DNA of 10,485 nucleotides from Nitrospirota bacterium (GTDB lineage Bacteria; Nitrospirota; Nitrospiria; Nitrospirales; Nitrospiraceae), in contig VBOM01000130.1 in the NCBI GenBank assembly GCA_005877535.1, positions 1 through 10,485 of the forward strand, given 5' to 3'. Made by a program: the position numbers and the translations under genes. Below, piece after piece: positions 1 to 7,968 of this stretch. The number at the start of each line of letters is the position of its first letter. The stretch's first letter is position 1. The notes below the pieces were generated by a model. The model worked only from the letters and a program-made list of their open reading frames with translations, had not been told where the DNA came from and made no database searches.

Positions 1-716
1 TGACGCTCCTCACCACCGCACCGACCGTCGTCTATCGCGTGCTGACCACCAAGGGCGAGGTGCTGGAGGTCAATAACCCGTCACAGCTTCCGCCTCCCAG
101 CAGTATTGACTCATTTGAGGAGCCGTTTATTCTGGCTTCGGTGATTACCCCCGAACGGTACATGGGGGCCATCCTAAAGCTCTGTCAGGAACGCCGCGGT
201 ATTCAGCGGAGCATGCATTTTCTCGATCCGACGCGGGTAGTGATCAGTTACGAATTGCCGCTCAACGAAGTCATTCTCGATTTTTACGACAAACTCAAGT
301 CGCGCACGCAGGGCTATGCCTCGCTCGATTATGAGTTGCTCGGCTATCGCGAGTCTGATCTTGTGAGACTTGATATTTTATTGAACGGCGAGGCGGTCGA
401 TGCCCTGTCATTTATCACCCATAAAGATCGTTCCATTCAGCGTGGGCGTCAGCTTGCCGAGAAAATGAAGGAGCTCATTCCCCGGCAGATGTACGAGATT
501 GCCATTCAGGCGGCGATTGGGAGCAAGATCATCGCGCGTGAGACGATCGGAGCCATGAAGAAGAACGTCCTTGCGAAATGCTATGGCGGCGACATTACAC
601 GGAAACGCAAGCTCCTCGAGAAACAGAAGGAAGGAAAGAAGCGCATGAAATCAGTGGGGAGCGTGGAAGTGCCGCAAGAGGCCTTCCTCGCCATTTTGAA
701 AGTCGGTGAGGAGTGA
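1..716 (+). CDS. lepA: Elongation factor 4 (LepA), C-terminal part; 5' end outside the window
   Basis: LepA is a ribosome-associated GTPase that back-translocates or remodels stalled ribosomes. Frame 3 is open from the window edge, so the gene starts upstream; about 238 residues are visible and the GTPase domain is not. The visible part contains the EF-G-like domain V and the LepA-specific C-terminal domain. Landmarks are CQERRG, the [17 protein letters not shown] strand-helix, GYASLDYE, and the conserved tail with [20 protein letters not shown] followed by [15 protein letters not shown]. These are diagnostic of LepA rather than EF-G. The C-terminus is full length and intact. The TGA stop overlaps the GTG start of lepB by four bases, so the two are probably co-transcribed and translationally coupled. 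lepA-lepB is a common bacterial pairing. Confidence 0.97.
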   Translation, partial: TLLTTAPTVVYRVLTTKGEVLEVNNPSQLPPPSSIDSFEEPFILASVITPERYMGAILKLCQERRGIQRSMHFLDPTRVVISYELPLNEVILDFYDKLKSRTQGYASLDYELLGYRESDLVRLDILLNGEAVDALSFITHKDRSIQRGRQLAEKMKELIPRQMYEIAIQAAIGSKIIARETIGAMKKNVLAKCYGGDITRKRKLLEKQKEGKKRMKSVGSVEVPQEAFLAILKVGEE

Positions 717-1282
717 GCGGGGAGACGAAACGACCCCCATCGGACGACATCCGGCACTCGACCCAACAGGGGCGGACGGATGCCGCAGGAGCGCCGGCGG
801 TGTTCGGCGAACCGTCGGCGCGGTCACAGCCGGGCAGGAAGTCGCTCGTTCGCGAGTATGCCGAAGCCATTGTCGTGGCGATGCTCCTGGCCTTTGCGAT
901 CCGGGTGTTTGTCGTCCAAGCCTTCAAGATTCCCTCCGGCTCGATGATTCCCACGTTATTGATCGGGGATCATATCCTGGTCAGCAAGCTGTCCTACGGC
1001 ATGGTCGTGCTCGATGACAAACCATTCACTCAACGGATCGATCCGGGGATTATCGACGGCACGATCAATCCGCGCGACAATTTCGGGCCGGTGACAGTGC
1101 CTGATGGCGCCTATTTCGTGATGGGCGACAATCGCGATCAAAGTCTGGATAGCCGGTTTTGGGGGTTCGTGCGCGAGGAAAAAATCCGCGGGAAAGCATT
1201 CCGTATTTACTGGTCGTGGAGCGGGCAAGGTCAAATGACGGAGTGGGTCAGATGGGATCGATTCGGCAAAGCCATCCAATAG
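713..1282 (+). CDS. lepB: Signal peptidase I (LepB) apparently lacking the catalytic-lysine segment
   Basis: Signal peptidase I removes signal peptides from exported proteins at the outer face of the inner membrane, using a Ser/Lys dyad. The 189-residue product has a polar N-terminal extension (residues 1-47), one membrane segment (about 50-70), box B with [10 protein letters not shown] and the nucleophile Ser77, box C with [12 protein letters not shown] (85-96), and box E with [12 protein letters not shown] (137-148). Box D, normally an RGDIVVF-like strand followed by a KR pair with the catalytic lysine, is absent. Tyr95-Gly96 is followed almost at once by [11 protein letters not shown], which normally lies well after box D. 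Ser77 to Asp146 is 69 residues, against about 110 in the short Bacillus SipS enzyme. Total length looks normal only because the N-terminus is long. The GTG start overlaps the lepA stop. Identity is secure; activity is doubtful. Confidence 0.9.
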   Translation: MSGETKRPPSDDIRHSTQQGRTDAAGAPAVFGEPSARSQPGRKSLVREYAEAIVVAMLLAFAIRVFVVQAFKIPSGSMIPTLLIGDHILVSKLSYGMVVLDDKPFTQRIDPGIIDGTINPRDNFGPVTVPDGAYFVMGDNRDQSLDSRFWGFVREEKIRGKAFRIYWSWSGQGQMTEWVRWDRFGKAIQ

Positions 1283-2091
1283 GCAAAACCTCGCGCCAAA
1301 CGTCGGCAGGCTCCGGGGCCCAGGGCCAAGGAGGTGGGGCGTCCTCAAAAGTGCTTCGGCAGTATATCTCGCGGTTTCCGCAAGCCTCCGTGCTCGTCAT
1401 CGGCGACCTCATTCTCGACCATTATATCTGCCCGACCACCAGAAAGTCCCGAGTCATCGCACATAATCAGCAGATCGTGCGGTATGACGTGGAGCGCCGC
1501 GCGGAACTGAAGCCGGTGATGCAACGGCGGATTCTCCGCTACGTAGAATCGCGGTTACGGGAGCTATCCTGTCTCGTGGTGTCGGACTATGCCAAGGGAG
1601 TGGTGAGTGCCACGCTGATGTCGGAACTCACGCGGCTCGCCGCACTTCGCGGCATACCCCTGGTCGTCGATCCGAAAGTCGAACACTTCAGCTACTACAA
1701 GGGGGCGACAGTCATCACGCCGAACCATCTTGAAGCGACACAAGCGGCCGGAGTGCACGGCGATGACGATCAAGCCAGCAACGAGGCCGGCGCGACCATA
1801 CGACAGCGTTTAGGATGCCAAGCGGTGCTCATTACGCGCGGCGAAAAAGGGATGAGTTTGTATGAGGGAGAGGGCGTCTCCTGGCACATTCCCACACAAG
1901 CCCGCCAAGTCTACGATGTCACCGGTGCGGGCGATACGGTGATTGGGACGTTAGCCCTCGCGCTGTCGACCGGTGCCTCGATGAGAGATGCGGCGACGCT
2001 GGCCAACTATGCCGCGGGTATCGTTGTCGGCATGGTCGGCACCGCGACTCTATCGGCACAGCAGCTTTCGGAGGCTCTCAGCAATGAGTAA
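1252..2091 (+). CDS. hldA: D-glycero-beta-D-manno-heptose-7-phosphate kinase (HldA / HldE domain I type), internally shortened
   Basis: Enzymes of this PfkB/ribokinase family phosphorylate heptose 7-phosphate to the 1,7-bisphosphate in ADP-heptose synthesis for the LPS core. Visible motifs are VLVIGDLILDHY (48-58), TRKSRVIAHNQQIVR, LVVSDYAKG, VVDPK, TPNHLEA, LITRGEKGMSL, and the anion-hole and catalytic motif DVTGAGDT (222-229, base Asp228). There is no C-terminal cytidylyltransferase domain. Compared with E. coli HldE (from memory), about 75 residues are missing between Ile59 and Pro61: the SRISPEAPVPVV lid and the GGAANVA sugar-binding region. ATG 1252 (279 residues) has GGAG eight bases upstream and overlaps lepB by 31 bases. 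GTG 1351 would match the usual N-terminus, but the AAGGAGGT at 1328-1335 lies 15 bases ahead of it. The gene overlaps kdsB by eight bases. Kinase activity is doubtful. Confidence 0.85.
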   Translation: MGSIRQSHPIGKTSRQTSAGSGAQGQGGGASSKVLRQYISRFPQASVLVIGDLILDHYICPTTRKSRVIAHNQQIVRYDVERRAELKPVMQRRILRYVESRLRELSCLVVSDYAKGVVSATLMSELTRLAALRGIPLVVDPKVEHFSYYKGATVITPNHLEATQAAGVHGDDDQASNEAGATIRQRLGCQAVLITRGEKGMSLYEGEGVSWHIPTQARQVYDVTGAGDTVIGTLALALSTGASMRDAATLANYAAGIVVGMVGTATLSAQQLSEALSNE

Positions 2092-2884
2092 GGTCACACC
2101 ATCCGTCATGGTGGTGATCCCGGCCCGGTATGGGTCGTCGCGCTTTCCAGGAAAGCCCCTCGTCATGCTAGGTCAGAAGCCTATGATCCAGCATGTGTAT
2201 GAACAGGCTGCGGCCTGTCGAGCGGTGACAGAGGTTCTGGTCGCCACTGACGACGAGCGGATCAAACAAGCCGTGGAAGGATTTGGCGGGCGTGCCGTGA
2301 TGGTAACCGGAGACTATCGGACTGGCACCGATCGAGTCGCCGGAGTGGCGCGCATGTTCGGCGGGGACTATTTTGTGAATCTACAAGGAGATGAGATCCC
2401 GCTGCAGCCGGATCTGTTGGCGGATCTCATCGAGCCGTTCGTCAAGAGCGGCTCAGGAATGGGCACGCTGAAGCGCAGGATCGATTCGACGGAGGATGTC
2501 CACAATCCCTCGGTGGTGAAGGTGGTTACGGACCAGCTCGGCAACGCCCTCTATTTCTCGCGGGCGCCAATTCCATCGGTGCGGGACGACGCTAGCCGCC
2601 GAGCCATCGGAGGGTTGCACTACATTCACCTCGGTCTCTATATGTACCGGCGCGACACCTTGTTGAAGCTGGCGTCTCTTCCCACCGGACGGCTGGAGGA
2701 TGCGGAAAAGCTCGAGCAGTTGCGCGCGTTGGAGCATGGCATTCCGATCAAGGTCTGGGAAACCAAACATGCCTCTATGCGGGTGGATACGCCGGAAGAT
2801 GTTGAGTCGGTGGCGGAGAAGCTCCAACAGCCTGACGTCATCAAGCGGGAGCTGGGCGCACTGAAGTCAGCCCCTTCCAGGTAA
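2084..2884 (+). CDS. kdsB: 3-deoxy-manno-octulosonate cytidylyltransferase (CMP-Kdo synthetase)
   Basis: KdsB activates Kdo with CTP to CMP-Kdo, the donor for Kdo transfer to lipid A in the cytoplasm. The 266-residue product carries the nucleotide-binding motif [15 protein letters not shown] (12-26), [17 protein letters not shown], the TGTDR loop, QGDE with metal ligand Asp103, [10 protein letters not shown], the [10 protein letters not shown] segment, [10 protein letters not shown] and VDTPEDVE with the second metal ligand Asp235. Length is close to the roughly 250 residues usual for the family, and no internal gap is seen. I chose ATG 2084 because it aligns with the family start, giving MSKVTPS before the first beta strand; an in-frame ATG at 1988 lies inside the upstream gene. 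It overlaps the kinase gene by eight bases and is followed by pyrG, which makes its CTP substrate. Confidence 0.96.
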   Translation: MSKVTPSVMVVIPARYGSSRFPGKPLVMLGQKPMIQHVYEQAAACRAVTEVLVATDDERIKQAVEGFGGRAVMVTGDYRTGTDRVAGVARMFGGDYFVNLQGDEIPLQPDLLADLIEPFVKSGSGMGTLKRRIDSTEDVHNPSVVKVVTDQLGNALYFSRAPIPSVRDDASRRAIGGLHYIHLGLYMYRRDTLLKLASLPTGRLEDAEKLEQLRALEHGIPIKVWETKHASMRVDTPEDVESVAEKLQQPDVIKRELGALKSAPSR

Positions 2885-2933
2885 GGGTGGCATGCGTATC
2901 AGAATCATACGATCCGACAAGATGGGGGCACCG

Positions 2934-4535
2934 ATGAGCAAGTTCATTTTTGTCACAGGTGGAGTCGTCTCTTCCTTGGGGAAAGGGCTTGCCTCGGCTT
3001 CGATCGGCAACCTGCTCGAGAGTCGAGGCTTGAAGGTCACGTTCCTCAAGCTTGATCCCTATATCAACGTCGATCCCGGCACGATGAATCCCTATCAACA
3101 CGGAGAAGTCTATGTGACGGACGACGGAGCGGAAACAGACCTGGATCTCGGCCACTATGAAAGGTACACGTCCCTAACCCTTACCAAAGAAAACAACTAC
3201 ACGACCGGCAGGATCTACCATTCGGTCATCACAAAAGAGCGTCGTGGCGACTACCTCGGCGGGACAGTGCAGGTGGTGCCCCATGTTACCGACGAGATCA
3301 AACAGTGCATCATGCGCATCTCCCAGGGGATAGACGTGACGATCGTGGAGATCGGCGGGACGGTTGGCGACATCGAGAGTTTGCCCTTCCTCGAAGCGAT
3401 TCGCCAGATGCCCTATGACGTCGGCCGCGAGAACGTGCTCTATGTCCACCTTACGCTGGTGCCCTACATCGGCACAGCCGGTGAGTTGAAGACCAAACCA
3501 ACGCAACACTCTGTCAATAAGCTCCGGGAGATCGGAATTCAGCCGCATATCCTCCTCTGCCGGACTGATCGGTATCTGCCACCGGAACTCAAGGGCAAGA
3601 TCGCGATGTTCTGTAACGTCGAGAAAGACGCGGTGATCACGGCCAAGGACGTCGATACAATTTATGAAGTGCCGATCGTGTTCCGGAAGGAAGGGCTGGA
3701 CGAGCTGATCGTGCGCCTGCTTCAACTCAAAACAGGACCGCCGAACCTCCGTGAATGGGATGCGATGGTCCAGAGGATCAAGTATCCCAAGCATGAAGTC
3801 TCAGTCGCCCTCGTCGGCAAGTACGCGGGTTTGAGGGAATGTTACAAGAGTCTCGCGGAATCGCTCGTCCACGGGGGTATCGACCATGAAACGCGGGTGA
3901 ACATCCAGTGGATCGAATCGGAGGAGATTGAACGGCAAGGGACCGAGCGTATCCTGCGCGAGGTCGATGGCATCTTGGTTCCCGGCGGGTTCGGCGCGCG
4001 CGGGATCGAAGGGAAAATTGCAGCGATTCGATACGCACGGGAACACCTGATTCCATTTCTCGGCTTGTGTCTGGGCATGCAGTGCGCGACGATCGAGTTT
4101 GCGCGGAACGTCGCTGGGCTGGCCGGCGCAAACAGTGCTGAATTTGACGAGGCCTGCCCCTATCCCGTCATTCATTTGATGTCGGATCAGCAGTCTGTCA
4201 GTAACAAGGGCGGGACGATGCGGCTGGGGTCCTATGCCTGTACGCTCGGGGAGGGAACCCTGGCCCAAAAGATGTACGGAGTGAACGAAGTGCGTGAGCG
4301 CCATCGGCATCGGTACGAATTCAACAATGCGTACCGCGAGCAATTGCTTGGCAAAGGATTCGTGCTGAGCGGGCTTTCGCCGGACGGCCGGCTTGTCGAG
4401 ATCGTCGAGCTACGCGACCATCCCTGGTTCCTGGCGACGCAGTTCCATCCGGAATATAATTCGCGGCCCCACCGTCCACATCCGTTGTTTAGCGGCTTTG
4501 TGGGAGCGGCGTTGCGCCGCAAGTGCGGCCACTGA
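2934..4535 (+). CDS. pyrG: CTP synthase (glutamine-hydrolysing)
   Basis: PyrG converts UTP to CTP using ATP and ammonia from glutamine. The 533-residue product has an N-terminal synthase domain (about 1-270) with the P-loop VSSLGKG (12-18), [31 protein letters not shown] and KTKPTQHSV. The C-terminal class I glutamine amidotransferase domain has [13 protein letters not shown] with nucleophile Cys379, RHRHRYE, and the FHPEY pair His505/Glu507. The length matches the family (about 535-545) and nothing is missing. I chose ATG 2934 because [10 protein letters not shown] is the family N-terminus; in-frame ATGs at 2892 and 2922 would add 14 or 4 residues with no conserved content. It sits between kdsB and kdsA, which links CTP supply to CMP-Kdo formation. 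A long inverted repeat begins directly after the stop codon. Confidence 0.98.
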   Translation: MSKFIFVTGGVVSSLGKGLASASIGNLLESRGLKVTFLKLDPYINVDPGTMNPYQHGEVYVTDDGAETDLDLGHYERYTSLTLTKENNYTTGRIYHSVITKERRGDYLGGTVQVVPHVTDEIKQCIMRISQGIDVTIVEIGGTVGDIESLPFLEAIRQMPYDVGRENVLYVHLTLVPYIGTAGELKTKPTQHSVNKLREIGIQPHILLCRTDRYLPPELKGKIAMFCNVEKDAVITAKDVDTIYEVPIVFRKEGLDELIVRLLQLKTGPPNLREWDAMVQRIKYPKHEVSVALVGKYAGLRECYKSLAESLVHGGIDHETRVNIQWIESEEIERQGTERILREVDGILVPGGFGARGIEGKIAAIRYAREHLIPFLGLCLGMQCATIEFARNVAGLAGANSAEFDEACPYPVIHLMSDQQSVSNKGGTMRLGSYACTLGEGTLAQKMYGVNEVRERHRHRYEFNNAYREQLLGKGFVLSGLSPDGRLVEIVELRDHPWFLATQFHPEYNSRPHRPHPLFSGFVGAALRRKCGH

Positions 4536-4536
4536 A

Positions 4537-4665
4537 GTGAGAATGCTGAAACAGGCTCCCAACTTCGTTCTCGGCTCGACAAGATCCTCAACGTAGCCAA
4601 GAGGCTACGCCTCCGGTCTTGTCTTCGCCTGCGGCCTCGTTGGATAGCCTGTTTGAGCATCTCAC
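4537..4665. repeat. Long imperfect inverted repeat between pyrG and kdsA
   Basis: The 152-base gap between pyrG and kdsA is almost entirely one large palindrome. The left arm (4537-4598) begins GTGAGAATGCTGAAACAGGC, and the right arm (4603-4665) reads back as GTGAGATGCTCAAACAGGCT. The arms meet at a perfect seven-pair stem, CGTAGCC (4592-4598) and GGCTACG (4603-4609), around an AAGA loop. Inner matching blocks include CCAAC/GTTGG and GACAAGA/TCTTGTC. Transcribed, it would fold into a hairpin about 60 bases tall. There is no T tract, so it is not a classic intrinsic terminator. It resembles a dispersed intergenic palindromic element (REP- or MITE-like). Family membership is an inference; the palindrome itself is seen directly. 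Confidence 0.85.
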
Positions 4666-4687
4666 GGGAAGTTGAAGAAAAAAGACT

Positions 4688-5515
4688 ATGGCGCAGGAAG
4701 TCAAGATAGGAAACTTCAAAGTCGGCGCAGACCATCGGCCGTTTCTGATCGCCGGGCCCTGTGTCATCGAGAGCGAACAGCTCGTGCTGGAGACGGCGGC
4801 ACGCATCGCTGAGATCGCCAAATCTCTGGGGATGCCCTATATCTTCAAATCGTCCTTCGATAAAGCGAACCGGACCTCCATCACGTCGTATCGCGGACCG
4901 GGTCTCGAAAAAGGCCTGGCGGTGCTGAAGCAGGTCAAGGGTCAGCTGGGCCTTCCTGTCTTAACGGACGTCCATACGGAAGAACAGGCGACTGAGGCAG
5001 GGAAGATCGTGGACGTGCTCCAGATTCCCGCGTTCCTCTGCCGACAGACGGATTTACTCCTTGCAGCGGCGAAGACCGGGAAAGTTGTGAATGTGAAGAA
5101 GGGCCAGTTCCTCTCCCCGCAGGAAATGGGCAACGCGGTAAAGAAATTGGAGGAGGCCGGAAACAGGCGGATTATCCTGACCGAACGAGGATCGTCGTTC
5201 GGCTACAATAATCTCGTCGTTGATATGCGGTCCTTCCCTGTCCTTCGGAGCTTCGGCTATCCGGTGGTCTTCGACGCCACCCATAGTGTGCAGTTGCCGG
5301 GCGGTGGGGGAACCAAATCCAGCGGTCAGCGTGAATTCGTCGGGCCCCTGGCCTGCGCAGCAGCCGGTGCCGGAGTCGATGGCTTTTTCATGGAGGTCCA
5401 TCCCAATCCCGATGAGGCCTTATCGGACGGACCCAATATGGTGCCGCTCCATCAATTACAAGCTTTGCTAGAACGGGTCATGCGTATATGCGACGCGTCA
5501 GAACCTCGAAAGTAA
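4688..5515 (+). CDS. kdsA: 2-dehydro-3-deoxyphosphooctonate aldolase (Kdo-8-phosphate synthase), metal-dependent class
   Basis: KdsA condenses phosphoenolpyruvate with D-arabinose 5-phosphate to Kdo 8-phosphate. The 275-residue TIM-barrel protein shows IAGPCVIES near the start, [73 protein letters not shown] and [16 protein letters not shown]. Cys25, His199, Glu236 and Asp247 correspond to the metal ligands Cys11, His185, Glu222 and Asp233 of the Aquifex enzyme at a constant offset of 14. This places it in the metal-dependent class; the E. coli type has Asn at the Cys position. ATG 4688 is the only sensible start, with only a weak purine-rich stretch upstream. It follows the large palindrome after pyrG, and its 3' end overlaps kdsD by 28 bases. 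It is complete. Confidence 0.97.
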   Translation: MAQEVKIGNFKVGADHRPFLIAGPCVIESEQLVLETAARIAEIAKSLGMPYIFKSSFDKANRTSITSYRGPGLEKGLAVLKQVKGQLGLPVLTDVHTEEQATEAGKIVDVLQIPAFLCRQTDLLLAAAKTGKVVNVKKGQFLSPQEMGNAVKKLEEAGNRRIILTERGSSFGYNNLVVDMRSFPVLRSFGYPVVFDATHSVQLPGGGGTKSSGQREFVGPLACAAAGAGVDGFFMEVHPNPDEALSDGPNMVPLHQLQALLERVMRICDASEPRK

Positions 5516-6516
5516 TCAAACCGAGGGACGCTCAGGCGGCCTCGCCGAATGGCGGAACCAGCCTCGATGTAGGCCGGCGTGTGCTGGACATCGAAGCGCG
5601 TGCCGTCCAGGCCCTCGTTCAACGTCTCGATGGTGGGTTCTCGGAGGCCGTGGACCTACTCTATCAATGCAAGGGCAAGGCCGTCGTCTCAGGCATGGGC
5701 AAGTCCGGGTTGATCGGCCAGAAGATCGCCGCCACGATGGCGAGTACCGGGACGCCGTCTTTCTTTCTCCATCCAGCCGAAGGGCTCCACGGCGACCTGG
5801 GCATGTTGGCGCGCCGCGATGTCCTCATTGCGATTTCGAATAGCGGAGAGACGCAGGAAATTTTGCAGCTCTTGCCGTTCATGGAGCGCATGGGCATTCC
5901 TGTTGTGGCGGTTGTCGGCCGAAAGAATTCAACGCTGGCCAAAAATAGCGCCGTCGCGTTGGATGTGTCCGTCGAAGAAGAGGCTTGCCCCATGGGACTT
6001 GCGCCGACGGCGAGCACGACCGCCGCGCTCGCAATGGGCGACGCGTTGGCCGTCGCCTTGCTCGAGAAGCGCGGGTTCAAGGAGCAGGATTTTGCGCAAT
6101 TCCACCCAGGTGGGACGCTCGGCCGTCGTTTGCTGGTGAAAGTGCGGGACCTGATGCATAGGGGGCAGGAGTTGCCTCAGGTGCAGGACACGGTGTTAGC
6201 CTCGGTGGCCATTCTCGAAATGTCGGCCAAAAAGCTTGGCATGACCACGGTGGTCGATCGAGCAGGCGCGCTCCTGGGTGTGATTACCGACGGCGACCTG
6301 CGGCGGTTTCTCGAACAGGGCGGGGATTTCTCCAAGATCACCGCCGGGTCTTTAGCCTCGCGCCGCCCCAAGTTGATTGGGCCGGATGAGCTGGCGGCCA
6401 AGGCGGTCGAAATGATGGAGCGCTATTCCATTACCACACTCGTCGTCTCGGACAACGCCAAGCGAATTGCGGGGGTCGTGCATCTGCATGACTTGCTGAA
6501 ACATGGAATTTTCTAA
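5488..6516 (+). CDS. kdsD: D-arabinose 5-phosphate isomerase (SIS domain plus two CBS domains)
   Basis: KdsD/KpsF isomerises ribulose 5-phosphate to arabinose 5-phosphate, the substrate of KdsA encoded just upstream. The 342-residue product has an N-terminal SIS domain (about 50-215) with [46 protein letters not shown] and FHPGGTLG. Two CBS domains follow (about 220-340) with [11 protein letters not shown] and GVVHLHDLL. Residues equivalent to the E. coli catalytic set K59, E111, E152 and H193 are K72, E124, E165 and H206, all at offset 13. It is about 14 residues longer than E. coli KdsD, at the N-terminus. ATG 5488 is the only ATG or GTG before residue 32, so the 28-base overlap with kdsA is probably real. 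The ribosome binding site is weak, which suggests translational coupling. pgsA follows after 15 bases. Confidence 0.96.
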   Translation: MRRVRTSKVIKPRDAQAASPNGGTSLDVGRRVLDIEARAVQALVQRLDGGFSEAVDLLYQCKGKAVVSGMGKSGLIGQKIAATMASTGTPSFFLHPAEGLHGDLGMLARRDVLIAISNSGETQEILQLLPFMERMGIPVVAVVGRKNSTLAKNSAVALDVSVEEEACPMGLAPTASTTAALAMGDALAVALLEKRGFKEQDFAQFHPGGTLGRRLLVKVRDLMHRGQELPQVQDTVLASVAILEMSAKKLGMTTVVDRAGALLGVITDGDLRRFLEQGGDFSKITAGSLASRRPKLIGPDELAAKAVEMMERYSITTLVVSDNAKRIAGVVHLHDLLKHGIF

Positions 6517-6531
6517 CGGAATAGGTCGTCG

Positions 6532-7128
6532 ATGAATCGCGTACTGGCGGTATGGAGATCGGTCGGGCAGGAATCGCTCAACCTGCCGAATGTCATTACC
6601 CTCACACGCATCCTCTTGATCCCTGTCTTCGTGGTGTTGTTTGCCACGCCGACTCCGAATCGATCCCTCACCGCGGCCCTCGTCTTCGTCGTCGCAGCGG
6701 TCACCGATTTATTGGATGGCTACCTGGCTCGCCGTAACGGCCAAGTGACCACACTCGGGAAGCTGCTCGACCCTATCGCCGATAAGTTGTTGGTTCTCTC
6801 CGCCTTGATTCTCCTGGTCAATGTCGATCGTGTGAGTGCACTGGTCGCGATATTGATCATCGCACGCGAAGTTGCGGTGACGGGCATTCGCGCCATTGCG
6901 GCAGGCGAAGGGATGGTGATTGCGGCTGAGATGACGGGCAAGTACAAGATGGCGTTGCAAGTCGTGGCAATTGTACTGTTGATCCTCGAGGGGACGTTCC
7001 TGTCTGATTTCGGCAATCTGCATCTCGCCGGTATCGTCACGCTCTATCTGTCGCTGGTGCTCGGCTATGTCTCAGGCGGTCAATATGTGTGGGGTTTCTG
7101 GAAGCAAGTCGTCGCGAAGGGACTCTGA
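6532..7128 (+). CDS. pgsA: CDP-diacylglycerol-glycerol-3-phosphate 3-phosphatidyltransferase
   Basis: PgsA transfers a phosphatidyl group from CDP-diacylglycerol to glycerol 3-phosphate, the committed step to phosphatidylglycerol in the inner membrane. The 198-residue protein begins with the typical LNLPNVITLTRILLIPVF segment. It carries the complete CDP-alcohol phosphatidyltransferase motif: Asp59, Asp62, Gly63, Ala66, Arg67, Gly76, Asp80 and Asp84 in the spacing D-x2-DG-x2-AR-x8-G-x3-D-x3-D. Several hydrophobic segments follow (about 87-112, 138-156 and 163-185), and an AREVAVTGIR stretch typical of PgsA lies between them. The length fits the family (about 180-200). The start codon lies 15 bases after kdsD with a short AGG upstream. 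PgsA is the likely identity; other members of the superfamily would fit the core motif but not the whole pattern. Confidence 0.93.
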   Translation: MNRVLAVWRSVGQESLNLPNVITLTRILLIPVFVVLFATPTPNRSLTAALVFVVAAVTDLLDGYLARRNGQVTTLGKLLDPIADKLLVLSALILLVNVDRVSALVAILIIAREVAVTGIRAIAAGEGMVIAAEMTGKYKMALQVVAIVLLILEGTFLSDFGNLHLAGIVTLYLSLVLGYVSGGQYVWGFWKQVVAKGL

Positions 7129-7130
7129 CA

Positions 7131-7292
7131 GTATGCGGGAAACCGCGCGAGAAGCGCGCGACATGCGAGATAGGCGTGACGTGGACAGATTGGGTTCCCA
7201 CCTCGCTTGGCCCGTCTCGCTCATCCCGCCTGTGTCTCGCATTTCACTTATCACAGTCCATGGCTGATCGCGGACTGTTCATCATCCTGCTA
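7131..7292. repeat. Degenerate inverted-repeat element after pgsA
   Basis: The 213-base gap between pgsA and plsY has no convincing gene but is rich in symmetry. A small hairpin GCGG-GAAA-CCGC (7135-7146) overlaps a CGCGC-GAGAA-GCGCG stem (7144-7158). A longer imperfect pair is ATGCGAGATAGGCG (7163-7176) with CGCCTGTGTCTCGCAT (7227-7242). Between them lies TGGGTTCCCA (7191-7200). The right end, GCGGACTGTTCATCATCCTG (7270-7289), looks like a degraded version of the palindrome end seen after pyrG. I read this as an eroded member of a dispersed palindromic element. The stems are visible; the family link is an inference and weak. Confidence 0.45.
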
Positions 7293-7341
7293 GTGTGAAC
7301 ATCCTGTAGCGCATTGGGTCTGACTCCTCGGGCAATTCTCC

Positions 7342-7968
7342 ATGGATCAACAAGTGCTGGTCGCAGTGCTCCTGGTCGTCGGCTATCTGCTGGGGGCCAT
7401 TCCCTTCGGCATCGTGGTGTCGAAGGCGATGGGACTGCCCGATCCTCGTACGGTCGGGAGCAAGAATGTCGGGTTCACGAATGTACTGCGCGCATCCGGC
7501 AGCAAAGCTGGTGCGCTCACGCTCCTCGGCGATATGGGGAAGGGGTGGGTGATAGGGTGGGCTGCCATGCAATGGCTCACCGATGAACGATTTATCATGC
7601 TCGTGGCGCTGTCGGTAATCCTGGGCCACATCTTCTCGCCATTCCTGAACTTCAAAGGAGGGAAGGGTGTGGCGACGGCCTTGGGAGCGGTGCTAGGTCT
7701 GTCTCCCTCTATCGGACTCCTCTTGGTGTTGATCTGGCTGGGGGCCGTAGCGATCTGGCGCTATTCATCCGGCGGCGCGCTGGCAGCCTTCGCGTGCCTT
7801 CCGGTCGTGGCGATCGTGAACGAACAGCGGCAGGAATTTCTCGTCTTTGCCCTGATCGTCAGCGGGCTTATCTGGATCAAGCACAAGGATAATCTCGTCC
7901 GGCTCTGGAAGGGAACAGAAAACAAAATAGGGAAAACAAAGCAGGGATTGGGAGATAGGGAGCAGTGA
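7342..7968 (+). CDS. plsY: Acyl-phosphate glycerol-3-phosphate acyltransferase (PlsY)
   Basis: PlsY is an integral membrane enzyme that acylates glycerol 3-phosphate from acyl-phosphate, the first step of phospholipid synthesis. The 208-residue product has the PlsY motif order: GYLLGAIPFG in the first membrane segment, VGSKNVGFTNVLR (38-50), a TLLGDMGKG loop, GHIFSPFLNFKGGKGVATALG, and a late IWIKHKDNLVRL. The usual GSGNIGATN loop reads GSKNVGFTN here, with Lys and Phe at two positions normally small. The overall fit to PlsY is strong and the core is complete. The last 15 residues or so, a polar tail after LWKGTEN, are encoded by an inverted-repeat arm and are probably not conserved. ATG 7342 fits the family start; the ribosome binding site is poor. 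With PgsA it forms a small phospholipid-synthesis pair. Confidence 0.93.
   Translation: MDQQVLVAVLLVVGYLLGAIPFGIVVSKAMGLPDPRTVGSKNVGFTNVLRASGSKAGALTLLGDMGKGWVIGWAAMQWLTDERFIMLVALSVILGHIFSPFLNFKGGKGVATALGAVLGLSPSIGLLLVLIWLGAVAIWRYSSGGALAAFACLPVVAIVNEQRQEFLVFALIVSGLIWIKHKDNLVRLWKGTENKIGKTKQGLGDREQ

Noticed and set aside
2892..2933. Earlier pyrG start adding 14 residues
   Set aside because: The family N-terminus begins at [10 protein letters not shown], and the extra residues have no conserved content, although an AAGGG lies before ATG 2892.
3174..3794. Long minus-strand open frame of 206 codons inside pyrG
   Set aside because: It is a shadow of a clearly complete CTP synthase gene in a GC-rich genome, with no recognisable motifs.
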